This document shows positions 8,955 through 17,635 of a stretch of 64,000 nt of DNA, one piece after another. Position 1 is the stretch's first letter. Every line of letters starts with the position of its first letter. The notes beneath the pieces are model-generated. The model did no database searches. It saw only the letters and a program-made list of their open reading frames with translations, and was not told the DNA's origin. Origin of the DNA: DASSJT01 sp963715025 (GTDB lineage Bacteria > Actinomycetota > Actinomycetes > Actinomycetales > Dermatophilaceae); assembly GCA_963715025.1 (NCBI GenBank), contig CAVQQQ010000008.1, positions 62,001 to 126,000 of the forward strand. Direction: 5' to 3'. The position numbers and the translations under genes are program-made.

Positions 8955-9323
8955 TTGAACAAAAGTCAGGTGATCGATCTGACGACGACGGGCCGGCGGA
9001 CCGGCCAACTGCGGCGCATCGAGATCGTCCTGCACAACGACCATGGCCAACTGTTCATTACCGGGATGCCCCGGGCTGACCGTACGCGTGACTGGATCTA
9101 CAACATCGAGGCCGATCCCCACGCCGTTATTCACTTGAAGCAGGCGGTTGTCGCGGACGTGCCCGCGACGGCGCGAGTCGTCACCGACCCCAACGAACGC
9201 CGGCCCCTCATCGAGGCGGCCGCCAGGCGATGGGGTCGCACGGATGTTCCGGACATGCTCCGGCACAGCCCGCTCATCGTGCTCACCGTCGACGACTCCT
9301 CCGACCATCCGATCGGCTCGTAG
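8955..9323 (+). CDS. Deazaflavin (F420)-dependent nitroreductase-family protein, N-terminus probably lost
   Basis: 122 residues from a TTG; the frame is open without a start back to the junction near 8935. VIDLTTTGRRTGQLRRIEIV followed by LFITGMPR is the typical nitroreductase/quinone-reductase (DUF385) core: T-T-G-R-x-S/T-G-x-x-R, with W-I-Y-N-I-x-A-D-P behind it. These proteins form a split beta-barrel that binds F420 or a related cofactor. The family usually has 20-30 more N-terminal residues, and those would have been removed by the junction with the ABC permease fragment. It may or may not still be expressed. Confidence 0.6.
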   Translation: MNKSQVIDLTTTGRRTGQLRRIEIVLHNDHGQLFITGMPRADRTRDWIYNIEADPHAVIHLKQAVVADVPATARVVTDPNERRPLIEAAARRWGRTDVPDMLRHSPLIVLTVDDSSDHPIGS

Positions 9324-9637
9324 CAGTTGGACATCGCACCAGATGAATCCTGGGTCACACCGTCGCGAGCGGCGATCATCGCAGTCCCGTCCAGCAATGC
9401 TGGTGGAGATGCCACGGCCATCGCCCACACTGACAGGACCAAGTCGAGGAACCCGCATCACCGAGGTCGCCGCCAAGGGCCCGCCGACGTCCCCTCCAGC
9501 GTTGTGCGCAAACGCAGCGGGTCCGCAGCGGTGTCGTGTGCGCCGCGCCTCGCAGGTGCGGAATGCGCGTGGACGCGCCATGAACCGGCTGCAGGAGGGC
9601 TTCGTGTTGGGCGGCAGGTACACCCTCGGCCCCGTCG
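9324..9637. other. Gene-free stretch
   Basis: About 310 bases between the nitroreductase-like gene and the TetR gene. Nothing recognisable; only out-of-frame open stretches. Confidence 0.4.
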
Positions 9638-10258
9638 TCAATCTCGCGCCGTGCGGGGTGCCGGATGGACCCCGGCGTGGCGGATCAGCATCTCGGTGAC
9701 GGCGTGCAGGTCCCGTTGTGACCGGGCCCGGTCGTGGTCGCTGAGGTACTGCACGACGATCCCCATGACGCTGGCGACGAGGACCCGGGCGAGGGTGTCA
9801 AAGGGCACGGCGCAGACCTCGCCGGCGTTGCTCGCGGCCCTCTGGATCCATTCGGCCACGATCCGGGTGTAGCCCTCGATCTGCCACCGCGCCTGGCTTT
9901 CGAGGCCGGGGGTGCGCAGGGCGTAGACAAACAGCTCGTGCCGCATCAGGGCCAGCTGAGGGTCGTTCACGACGAGCCGCCGCCAGTAGGTCTCCAGCCC
10001 GTGCCGGATGGCGTGGTCGAGGCCCGCATCGGTTTCGGCCGCGCTGAAGACCGCGGAGACCTCGTCGGTGACGTCCTGGATCACCGCGGTGATCAGCAGT
10101 TCCTTGGACGGGAAGACGTAGTGCAGCGTCCCCAGCGGCACCTTCGCCTCGGCGGCAACGGCCCGCAGGGTCGCGCCGGAAACGCCGTCACGGGACAGCA
10201 CGGCTCGGGCCGCGGCCACGAGCTGACCGCGCCGCTCGGACGCCTTCACGTACGCCAT
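9638..10258 (-). CDS. TetR/AcrR-family transcriptional regulator
   Basis: 206 aa from ATG 10258 (GAGGTG 5 bases upstream; a GTG farther up has less support). The DNA-binding domain is at residues about 5-52: QLVAAARAVLSRDGVSGATL, then RAVAAEAKVPLGTLHYVFPS, the classical TetR helix-turn-helix ending in Y-x-x-F-x-x-K. The C-terminal domain (about 60-195) is all-helical and would bind a ligand not deducible here. It is divergent from a secreted-protein gene, and two matching palindromes lie between them, one in its own leader, so it probably represses itself and its neighbour. Confidence 0.88.
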   Translation of the reverse strand: MAYVKASERRGQLVAAARAVLSRDGVSGATLRAVAAEAKVPLGTLHYVFPSKELLITAVIQDVTDEVSAVFSAAETDAGLDHAIRHGLETYWRRLVVNDPQLALMRHELFVYALRTPGLESQARWQIEGYTRIVAEWIQRAASNAGEVCAVPFDTLARVLVASVMGIVVQYLSDHDRARSQRDLHAVTEMLIRHAGVHPAPRTARD

Positions 10259-10279
10259 CGTGCACCTCGCATCTAATTC

Positions 10280-10291
10280 GGTCGTTCGACC
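10280..10291. promoter_or_regulatory. Palindrome, likely TetR operator 1
   Basis: GGTCGTTCGACC: arms GGTCG/CGACC with a 2-base centre. It lies 22 bases before the TetR start and shares the GGTCG/CGACC half-sites with the palindrome at 10357. Confidence 0.55.
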
Positions 10292-10356
10292 AAGTGTCAC
10301 AGCTCACGCCCCGCCGATTTGGGCCCTGACTCTAACATAAAGTAGCATCGGACTCA

Positions 10357-10374
10357 GTCGGTCAAACGACCGAC
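10357..10374. promoter_or_regulatory. Palindrome, likely TetR operator 2
   Basis: GTCGGTCAAACGACCGAC: perfect 7-base arms around AAAC, about 60 bases before the secreted-protein start. Same half-site word as the palindrome at 10280, consistent with one regulator binding both sites. Confidence 0.6.
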
Positions 10375-10432
10375 TTCTTGGGGTCTGAGCCTACACCCGG
10401 CGCTGGCCCAAACCAAATAAGGACACCTCACC

Positions 10433-11197
10433 ATGAAGAAGATCTTCCTCGGCGCGGTCGCCATGGCCGCCCTGGCCGTGCCGCTCGCCTTCGCCGGATC
10501 GGCCAACGCCGCCGTCTCCGGCCCGTACACCACCGGCTTCACCGGGGTGACCATCGACAACACCCCAGGCGCCGTCGACACCTGGCGGATGACCGGTCCC
10601 TACGACGCCGCGATCACCGAGGGCGCCGACCCGGCGCTGCGGATCAGCAACGCGGTCACGTCCGGCAGCTTCGGCGACCAGCTGTTCAGCCCCACGCTCG
10701 AGGTCCCGGCCACCGAGACCGGGCCGGCGCGAACGTTCACCGCGTCCTTCGTGCTCGAGCCGGTCCCGTATCAGGACGGCCTGCGGGTGACGGTCAGCCC
10801 CGACAACGGCCAGGGCGGCCGGGGCGGCTTCCTCGCGATCGAGCACAAGAATGGCGGCATCGACCTGGTCAGCCAGGGGTCGTACGTCGACAAGGCGGGC
10901 AACCTGCAGTGGACGGTCACGCCGGTGGCCACCGGGCTCGACCCGAGCAAGCCGCACACCGTGAAGCTCAAGCTCGTCAAGAAGCCTGACGTCAAGAAGG
11001 TGACGAACAACGACGTGTTCTCGGTGGAGGTGGACGGCAAGCCGGTCAAGAACACCACGTTCGAGGCCTACTACGACGCAACCGGCGAGCCGAACTACCA
11101 GACCGACACGCTCCTGTTCCGCCTCAGCGGCACCCCGCAGTCGGAGCTCGCCGGCAAGGGCCTGCTGATCGACGACGTCACCATCGCGACCTCCTGA
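10433..11197 (+). CDS. Secreted protein of unknown function
   Basis: 254 aa with a clear Sec signal peptide: MKKIFLGAVAMAALAVPLAF then AGSANA, cleavage after residue 26. AAGGA lies 8 bases before the ATG. The mature part (FTGVTIDNTPGAVDTWRMTG, RTFTASFVLEPVPYQDGLRV, HTVKLKLVKKPDVKK, FSVEVDGKPVKNTTFEAYYD) is rich in beta strands and resembles concanavalin-like or jelly-roll extracellular domains, with the length and layout of a LamG-type lectin. No catalytic motif recognised. Divergent from the TetR gene with paired palindromes between, and closed by a strong terminator. Confidence 0.75.
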   Translation: MKKIFLGAVAMAALAVPLAFAGSANAAVSGPYTTGFTGVTIDNTPGAVDTWRMTGPYDAAITEGADPALRISNAVTSGSFGDQLFSPTLEVPATETGPARTFTASFVLEPVPYQDGLRVTVSPDNGQGGRGGFLAIEHKNGGIDLVSQGSYVDKAGNLQWTVTPVATGLDPSKPHTVKLKLVKKPDVKKVTNNDVFSVEVDGKPVKNTTFEAYYDATGEPNYQTDTLLFRLSGTPQSELAGKGLLIDDVTIATS

Positions 11198-11219
11198 CCC
11201 CAGCGCAACACCTGCCCAA

Positions 11220-11447
11220 TCAGAGGAGGGCCCACCCCGTCGGTGGGCCCTCCGCTCTGTCGTGCGCCGTGGCTACCGGGGAGCGCGTATCACGGATACC
11301 GAAGCTCTCACACCCGCAGTCGCACTCGTCGTCGTCGACCAGGTAGGGGAGCGACTCGCGAATCGCCTCTGCGCCGGGACGCTTGACGGCTGTCAGTCGC
11401 TGAAGGACTGACAGTTCCATGTCTGTGAGGGGGCGCTCCACGGCCAT
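11220..11447 (-). CDS. Small protein with CxCGC motif, 3' end dubious
   Basis: 75 residues from ATG 11447. MAVERPLTDMELSVLQRLTA, then PGAEAIRESLPYLVDDDECD and CGCESF resemble small actinobacterial proteins of unknown role in which a helical L-x-R-L-L-x-x-x-x-P-G-A-E-x-L-R block precedes C-x-C-G-C. The last 25 codons run across the terminator hairpin at 11225-11253 and look like accidental coding, so the original 3' end is probably lost. Confidence 0.4.
   Translation of the reverse strand: MAVERPLTDMELSVLQRLTAVKRPGAEAIRESLPYLVDDDECDCGCESFGIRDTRSPVATAHDRAEGPPTGWALL
11225..11253. terminator. Strong hairpin terminator
   Basis: Perfect 12-bp stem GGAGGGCCCACC/GGTGGGCCCTCC with loop CCGTC, 28 bases after the secreted-protein stop. 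No T-tract follows, as is common in actinobacteria. Confidence 0.85.
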
Positions 11448-11524
11448 CGTGGCATCCGCCCATCGGCAGATCCAGTAAACGGCCACGGGTACCGCACTCG
11501 CCTTGCGGCGACGTGTGGCACACG

Positions 11525-12232
11525 TCAGTCGCCCGACTGGCTGCGCATCCGGGCTCCGCAGACGCCGGCGACGGAGGCGGTGAGGAAGTCGACGCCGTGC
11601 CGGTCGAGGTTGCCTCGGGCGCGGTCGTAGTGCTCGGTGGTTCGCGGGTCGTCGCGGCGGGCGAGGATCTGGGCGTCGCGAAGCGGGACTCCCGCGTCGA
11701 GGGCGTTGGTGATCGCGGCGTGCCGCAGTGAGTGCGGGCTGATGTGCCGCGGGATGCCAGCGGCCTTCGCGATCCGCGCGACCATGCGGTAGGCATCGCG
11801 TCGGTCGATCGGCTTGCCGGAGACTGGTCGAAGCACCAGCGGCCCGCTGGTCCGCTGACCCCGGCACGCCTCAAGGATGCGTAGCACCGGGACGGTGAGC
11901 GGCATGGTGGCAGGCTTGTTGCCCTTGCCGACCAGGTGAAGCACCCGGTGTCCGCGGAGGGTGTCGGCGTAGTCCTCGATCCGCACCGCGGCTGCTTCGG
12001 AGGCGCGCAACGCGTTGATGCCGAGCAGGTAGGCCAGAGCGCCGTGGTGGACGCTGAGGGTCGGTGCGATCTGCAGGACCCTGATCAGCTCGAGCCGGTC
12101 CAGTCCTTGAGTGCGGGACTCGTCGCGGTGGATCTTCGGCAGCCGCGCATAGACGGCCGGGTCGGAGGGGATCAGGCCGTCGATGTGGGCGAACCGGAAG
12201 TACCCGCGGACGGCGTGCATCATCGTGACGTG
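11525..12232 (-). pseudogene. Tyrosine recombinase/integrase, N-terminus cut off by an insertion
   Basis: About 232 residues of a phage-type integrase: AHIDGLIPSDPAVYARLPKI in the core-binding/catalytic linker, ALRASEAAAVRIEDY with the first catalytic Arg, SPHSLRHAAITNALDAG (HxxR) and TEHYDRARGNLDRHGV with the nucleophilic Tyr. All catalytic-domain residues are present. The N-terminal arm and SAM-like domain are missing because the IS3 element at about 12233 interrupts the gene. A close relative of the same catalytic domain lies at 33688-34320. Confidence 0.85.
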
Positions 12233-13185
12233 GGCTTCCCCTCGTAGCGTGGAGACATCGCCAATGAGGAGGCGGCGATGTCGAGGCGGTACGAAAGTTC
12301 GATGAGGACTTCAAGCAGGGCGCGGTGCGGCTGGTGCGGGAGACCGGGAAGCCGATCGCGCAGGTGGCCCGGGAGCTGGGGATCAACGAGGGCACGCTGG
12401 GCAACTGGGTGCGCCAAGGCCCGGCGAACGGGACGGTGAGAACCCGCCGTTGAGCGAGGACGAGCGGGCCGAGCTGGTCCGGCTGCGGAAGGAGAACGCC
12501 GAGCTGCGGATGCAGCGTGATGTGCTCAAGCGCTCGGTGGCCCTCTGGGTGGACGAGGCGATGGGCCGGTAGCCGTGGCCGGGTTCATCGCCGCCCAGAG
12601 GGCGAGACCACGACGTCCCGCACGCGACCGCGTGCCGGGCGCTGGGGGTGTCCCAGGCGTGGTTCTACAAGTGGCGGCACGGCGACACCTCGCCCCGGCA
12701 GGCGCGGCGGGCGCAGCTGGCGGTCGCGATCCGGCCAGCTGTTCGCCGCGCACCGCGGCACGCTACGGGTCGCCGCGGATCACCGCCGATCTGCGCGACG
12801 CGGGCTGGCGGGTCAGCGAGAACACCGTCGCGGCGGTCATGCGTGAGCAGGGCCTGGTCGCCCGGCCCGCCGAGGCGCCGGCAGGTCCACCACCCGGCCG
12901 GGGCAGGGGCCGGTGGCGGGCGCCGGACCTGATCGGCCGCGACTTCGCCGCCGGACGGGCTCAACCAGAAGTGGTACGGCGACGGCACCGAGATCGTCAC
13001 CGACGAGGGCAAGCTGTACCTGACTCGGTGCTGGACATGGGCTCACGCCGGGTGGTCGGGTTCGCCCTGGGCGAGCACCACGACGCCGAGCTGGCCTACG
13101 GCTGCGCTGGCGATGGCGGTCGCTGTCCGCGGCGGGAAGGAGCGGTCGCCGGGGTGATCATGCACACGGATCAGGGCAGCGAGGG
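12233..13185 (+). mobile_element. IS3-family element, heavily frameshifted and interrupted
   Basis: OrfA is readable in pieces: MSRRYE, then KFDEDFKQGAVRLVRETGKP with IAQVARELGINEGTLGNWV, then in another frame LSEDERAELVRLRKENAELR and MQRDVLKRSVALWVDEAMGR to a stop near 12572. OrfB follows in several frames: VSQAWFYKWRHGDTSPRQAR, DLRDAGWRVSENTVAAVMRE, PDLIGRDFAA, KWYGDGTEIVTDEGKLYL, DSVLDMGSRRVVGFALGEHH and VIMHTDQGSE. The reading stops at HTDQGSE, inside the DDE core, where IS30 sequence begins. At least five frame changes are needed, so it is dead. It interrupts the integrase at 11525. Confidence 0.8.
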
Positions 13186-14217
13186 CGGATTCAAGTGGTC
13201 GTCGCAACACCTCGATGACGGAGGTGTGCTGTGGCGGCGAGGCAGGTGCGGTCGAGGACGAGTTCGGGTGGCTCGACCGGTGGCCGACGGCAGTGGGCGG
13301 CGGATCGTGCGTTGCGGCCGCCGATGCGCTCGCCGGGACGGCCGGAGCCGTCGCGTGCGGTGCAGCGGGCGTTCTGGCGGTTGATCGCCGATGGCGTCAC
13401 GACCGAGGACGCGGCGGCGGTGGTGGGTGTGTCGACACCGGTCGGTGTCCGGTGGTTCCGCCACGCTGGCGGGATGTGCCCGATCAGCCTGGCCGAGCCG
13501 ACCGGTCGCTATCTGTGGTTTGCCGAGCGGGAGGAGATCGCCCTGCTGAAGGCCCGGGACCACGGGGTCCGCGAGATCGCCCGACGGATCGGGCGTGACC
13601 CGGGGACGATCTCTGGTGAGCTGCGTCGCAACGCCGCGACCAGGGCCGGCAAACGGGTCTACCGAGCCGGTGTGGCGCAGTGGAAGGCGCAACAGGCCGC
13701 GAAGCGTCCGAAGGCGGCAAAGCTCGCCACCAACCCGCGGCTGCGTGCCTACGTTGAGCACAGGCTGGCCGGGGAGGTCGCCGATGCTGACGGGCGCCCG
13801 ATCGCCGGCCCGAACGTGCCGTGGGCCGGTCGCCGCCACGGGCGCAGGCAGGACCGGCGCTGGGGTGCGGCGTGGAGCCCGGAGCAGATCGGCAACCGGT
13901 TGAAGGTCGACTTCCCCGACGATGGGTCCATGCGGATCTCGCCGGAGACGATCTACCAGTCGCTGTACGTCCAGGGCCGCGGCGCCCTGCGGCGCGAGCT
14001 GACCGCATGCCTGCGCACCGGCCGGGCGTTGCGCGAGCCCCGCGCCCGGACCGGTGGCAGCGGAAGAAGTTTCGTCACCGACGAGGTCAAGATCTCCCAG
14101 CGGCCTGCCGAGGCCGCCGACCGTGCCGTGCCCGGGCACTGGGATCCGCTCGTCGCCGGCTCGTCCGCAGGCGGCGAGAAGACGCGCCTGCCCACCCGGT
14201 CAGCCGCCGGCGGCTGA
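13186..14217 (+). mobile_element. IS30-family transposase, C-terminus missing
   Basis: 328 codons open from 13231. The IS30 N-terminal HTH is clear (FWRLIADGVTTEDAAAVVGV; EREEIALLKARDHGVREIAR and RIGRDPGTISGELRRNAATR), followed by AWSPEQIGNRLKVDFPDD, SPETIYQSLYVQGRGALRRE and VPGHWD. Family resemblance stops at VPGHWD, right before the first catalytic Asp region (normally G-H-W-E-G-D-L-I), and about 110 residues including the DDE triad are lost. The left end near 13186-13230 (with GGAGGTGT facing ACACCTC) probably includes the terminal repeat. It is inserted into the IS3 OrfB. Confidence 0.8.
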
Positions 14218-14297
14218 CCAGGTCTGTCCACGCGGTCTCGACGGACACGTTCCCAGCGCCAACGGCGCAGCTCGGATCGGCAGGTTGGCGCCTTCGG

Positions 14298-14993
14298 TCA
14301 GGCTTGCACCGTCTGTTCGAGGCGCTCGCGCCAGTCGCGTTCGGCCCGGCGTTTGATCCCCTGCATCTGGCGCCGCGCCATCACGAAGTCGCCCGGCGCG
14401 AGCAGCAGCGTCCCGAAACGCCTCGCGAGGAGCTTTCCCAGCAGCGTGTGTTCGTTCATCGTCAGCGTGGTGCGGCTGCGTTCGATCAGCCGGGTGTCCT
14501 CCGGCCCGCTCTCCTCGAGGAGGAACAGCCAACTACTGTCGCGACGCCGAACCCAGTTGACTCCGGACATCGGCGCATGGGCGGTCAGTAGCAGCAGGCG
14601 ATTCGGCTCAAGTGCCTCAACGGTCCATCCGACCTCCGCCCCCTCGGGCACGAGATCGCCGATCTGGAGAGCCTGGAGTTCGGGAATGATCCGCTCGGCC
14701 CTGGGGATGCGGTCGTTGTCGATCCGGTCGTAGCTGTACCAGCCGGCCTTCTTCCATCCCATCTGGACCAGCCATGGCCACACCGCGGTTGCCGGCGCGC
14801 GGATCGGGATTGCCCGGGTCGACGCGATCTGCGCGCTCGGCACCTCGTCATCGCCGGGCAGTGCTCTGGCCACCTCCTCGCCAGTGGCCCCCCAGCGGCC
14901 AATCGTGCGGCGCGCCACAACGGCGCCGGCAAGACCGGCCGCCGCGACCGCCGTGTACGCAGCCACCGAACGGGCTCTCACCGGCCGTACCAT
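14298..14993 (-). CDS. SRPBCC-like protein with N-terminal membrane anchor
   Basis: 231 aa. An N-terminal hydrophobic stretch (AAYTAVAAAGLAGAVVA) is followed by a START/polyketide-cyclase-like domain: ASTRAIPIRAPATAVWPWLV QMGW, then GWYSYDRIDN, GDLVPEGAEVGWTVEALEPN and SWLFLLEESGPEDTRLIERS. The pattern I-x-A-P-x-x-x-V-W-P-W-L-x-Q-M-G is common in actinobacterial SRPBCC proteins of unknown ligand. Complete and in one frame. No partner genes; the truncated IS30 lies immediately downstream. Confidence 0.7.
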   Translation of the reverse strand: MVRPVRARSVAAYTAVAAAGLAGAVVARRTIGRWGATGEEVARALPGDDEVPSAQIASTRAIPIRAPATAVWPWLVQMGWKKAGWYSYDRIDNDRIPRAERIIPELQALQIGDLVPEGAEVGWTVEALEPNRLLLLTAHAPMSGVNWVRRRDSSWLFLLEESGPEDTRLIERSRTTLTMNEHTLLGKLLARRFGTLLLAPGDFVMARRQMQGIKRRAERDWRERLEQTVQA

Positions 14994-15538
14994 GGCCGCA
15001 CTCCCATCCTGTGTCGCAGCTCACCGATCTCGGGGCCGTCTCCACTATGCCCCGCGGACACACACGGCGTCAGAGCCCAAAGCCCTCGTGGTGTCGGACG
15101 TCGAGTAACTCCGGCTGCAACTTCTCGCGCCGAGACTCCCGTGCGCACTTCGCCGGGCAGGTTGCCCGACAGCACCGTCGCGACTGGGCCGCGTCCGGTC
15201 TGCCGGTTGTCGACCACCCCGTGGCGTCGATGAGGGTGCCGTTGCTGACTTCATCAAGGGTGCGGTCGTAGTGGCGCATAGCTCCAGACGCGGGCGCGGA
15301 GAGCGGGGTTGGCGGCGACCGCGCTCACATGCGTCAACTGGCAGCATTGCGCCGGGTCGGATCTCCGCGACCACGTGGACGCATCTGCGCTCGGAATATC
15401 AAAGGCCAGTCAGGACCCCAAAGATGGTCCGGGCAAGGTCTCGGCAAGTCCGCTCGCGGCGGTGTGACGCAGGTCGAGGCGCGCCACTCGCTGCAGGACC
15501 GTCCTTTCTCGTCAGCGCTCTCGGACCGGGCAGGTAAC
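14994..15538. other. Gene-free stretch
   Basis: About 545 bases. One reverse frame (15070-15279) begins MRHYDRTLDEVSNGTLIDAT but I cannot tie it to a family. No RNA gene or repeat seen; perhaps decayed coding sequence. Confidence 0.35.
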
Positions 15539-15850
15539 ATGCCCCAAGTGCCGCAGAGTGCGAGGGCCCAAGCCGGTTGGAAGCAGGTTCACCGTTGGCT
15601 CGTGTGGTGCGGCCTCCTCGCGGTGAACCCAGCATTGTTCCTCGCCCACCGAGCCGAGGACCTGGCGAACCTGAACTTGGGTCCGGGCCGAGGAGCCGCG
15701 GTCGAGGGGTTGGTATGGGCACTGCCCCGGTTGGCGCTCGACCCATCACGGCCCACGCCGGTAGAAGCTGCGGAGGCCGCGCGCTGGTACTTGTTCTCCG
15801 CGGGTTGTGCCGCGGCGCTCTTCGTAGGCTCCGGCCTCGCATGGTTGTAG
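15539..15850 (+). CDS. Hypothetical small membrane protein
   Basis: 103 residues from ATG 15539. Two hydrophobic segments, WLVWCGLLAVNPALFLAH near residues 18-35 and WYLFSAGCAAALFVGSGLAW at the C-terminus, flank a loop with NLGPGRGAAVEGL and DPSRPTPVEAAEAARW. A weak GGCAGG precedes the start. Not recognised. Confidence 0.45.
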   Translation: MPQVPQSARAQAGWKQVHRWLVWCGLLAVNPALFLAHRAEDLANLNLGPGRGAAVEGLVWALPRLALDPSRPTPVEAAEAARWYLFSAGCAAALFVGSGLAWL

Positions 15851-16254
15851 GCACAGATTCCGACGCTAGGCGAGCCGACGCCAGGGCACTGCGGAAGCCG
15901 CTGACCCCTGGGCCTCGAAGACCAACGGCCCTGCTGGGTGTCCCAAAGAGCAGGAGCGTCGCCCATCACCCGGCGGTGTGACACGGATGGACGTAACCGA
16001 TCGGATAGCGCGGCGAAAGCGCCCCTTGTACAAGAGTGCGAAGTCACCCGGTTGGGACTGCCCGTTCAAGCGCTGTCACGTCTCTCCAGGGGCAGCCCGG
16101 GAGTAGATTCGTGCGAGGGGGCCGGGGCTGCGACGTCGCCGCCGGATCCGAGTCATCCCCCTTGGTGCCTTCATAGGGTGCCTCGAGGAGTACGTATGAG
16201 ATCCCGATCCCGTCACGCGCCCCCGGGCCGGACCCGCACGGTGGTGTCCCACCG
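15851..16254. other. Gene-free stretch
   Basis: About 400 bases upstream of the DUF2652 gene. It must contain that gene's promoter. I see no other structure. Confidence 0.4.
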
Positions 16255-17412
16255 ATGACCACCGAGCCTGCCTGCTTGCTCATCGCCGACATCTCCGGGT
16301 ACACGGGCTACCTCGCCGGTGTCGAACTCGACCACGCGCACGACATCCTCGCCGACCTCATGGACACGATCGTCAGCGCTCTGGGCCCCGGCTTCCGGCT
16401 CGCCAAGCTCGAGGGCGACGCCGCCCTGACCTACGCGGTCACGGAGAGGATCGATGGGTCGCTGCTGCTCGACACGATCGAGCGGTGCTACTTCTCCTTC
16501 CGTCGGCGACGGCGCGACGTACGCCAGGCGACGTCGTGCACGTGCAACGCCTGCGGGCACATCCACGACCTCAACCTCAAGTTCGTCGTCCATCACGGGA
16601 CGATCCTGCGCCAGCACGTCGCGGGCAGCGAGGAGCTCCTCGGGTCCGACGTCATCCTCGTGCACCGGCTGCTCAAGAACCACGTCGTCGAGGCGACAGG
16701 GATCGAGGCGTACGCCCTGTTCACCCAGCCGTGCGTCGATGTGATGGACGTCGACGTTGTCGCCCTCGGGATGCGCGCCGCGAGCGAGATGTACGAGCAC
16801 GTCGGGTCGGTGCCCGTGTGGATCCACGACCTCGAGCTGCGCTGGGAGGAGGAGCAGGCGCGCACGCGCGTCATCGTCGAGGAGGGCCACGCGATGTACC
16901 GGGCCGACCTGCCGACGTCGGCGCCCCCGCAGGTGCTGTGGGAGTTCGTCACGACACCGGGCCGACGCGTCGCCTGGCAGGCCGGCGTGACCGGCGTCGA
17001 GGTCACCGCGAAGGGCAACCGCAGGGGCGTGGGCGCCACGAACCACTGCCTGCACGGCAAGGGGGCGAGCATCGAGGAGCTGCTCGATTGGCGTCCCTAC
17101 GACTACTTCACGATCCGCAACACGGTCCCCACCCCGATGGGCGCCCTCCACTTCCTGCAGACGACCGAGTTCGAGCCGACGGCGACCGGGACGACACTGC
17201 ACCTGCGGATCGCGCCGCCGGCGACGCGCAAGGAGCGCGTCATCGCCAAGCTCATGATGCCCATGCTCGACCGGTCGCTGCGGACCTCCGACGCCCGCCT
17301 CGTCGAGCAACTCGAGGCCGCGCTCGACGGCCGCGCCCAGGACGCTGCCAAGGAGCCGCGGGTCCCGCAGGTTGGGGCCGGCGGATCGGCGCAAGGATCG
17401 TCGGATGCCTGA
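16255..17412 (+). CDS. DUF2652 (cyclase-like) plus SRPBCC two-domain protein
   Basis: 385 aa. The N-terminal ~200 residues start PACLLIADISGYTGYLAGVE, the DIxGYT motif shared with class III adenylyl cyclase-like DUF2652 proteins, then LEGDAALTYAV, a CTCNACGHIHDLNLKF insertion with three Cys/His that could bind metal, and FVVHHGTI. Residues about 220-370 form an SRPBCC lipid/ligand-binding domain (APPQVLWEFVTTPGRRVAWQ, GVGATNHCLHGK, DYFTIRNTVPTPMG). Such proteins are annotated in actinobacteria without known function; a ligand-responsive nucleotide-binding protein is an inference. ATG start directly after GTGTCCCACCG, no strong ribosome site. Confidence 0.75.
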   Translation: MTTEPACLLIADISGYTGYLAGVELDHAHDILADLMDTIVSALGPGFRLAKLEGDAALTYAVTERIDGSLLLDTIERCYFSFRRRRRDVRQATSCTCNACGHIHDLNLKFVVHHGTILRQHVAGSEELLGSDVILVHRLLKNHVVEATGIEAYALFTQPCVDVMDVDVVALGMRAASEMYEHVGSVPVWIHDLELRWEEEQARTRVIVEEGHAMYRADLPTSAPPQVLWEFVTTPGRRVAWQAGVTGVEVTAKGNRRGVGATNHCLHGKGASIEELLDWRPYDYFTIRNTVPTPMGALHFLQTTEFEPTATGTTLHLRIAPPATRKERVIAKLMMPMLDRSLRTSDARLVEQLEAALDGRAQDAAKEPRVPQVGAGGSAQGSSDA

Positions 17413-17635
17413 CGCCTCTTTGCCCTCAGGCGGCGGAGTGACGCATGTGAAGCGCGCTCATCCCGATGAGCCGATGTGCCCTCCCACGGCAGCGTTGGCA
17501 GTGCGGTGTGCAGCCACCACGGGATCCAGACAGGCCACTGACGATCGGCTGGGCGGATGATGAGGAGTGTTGGATATCAGGGATGGGGGGAACCGGTTCG
17601 ATGTGACGGGGCAACGTGCCGAGGGGGCGGTGCAG

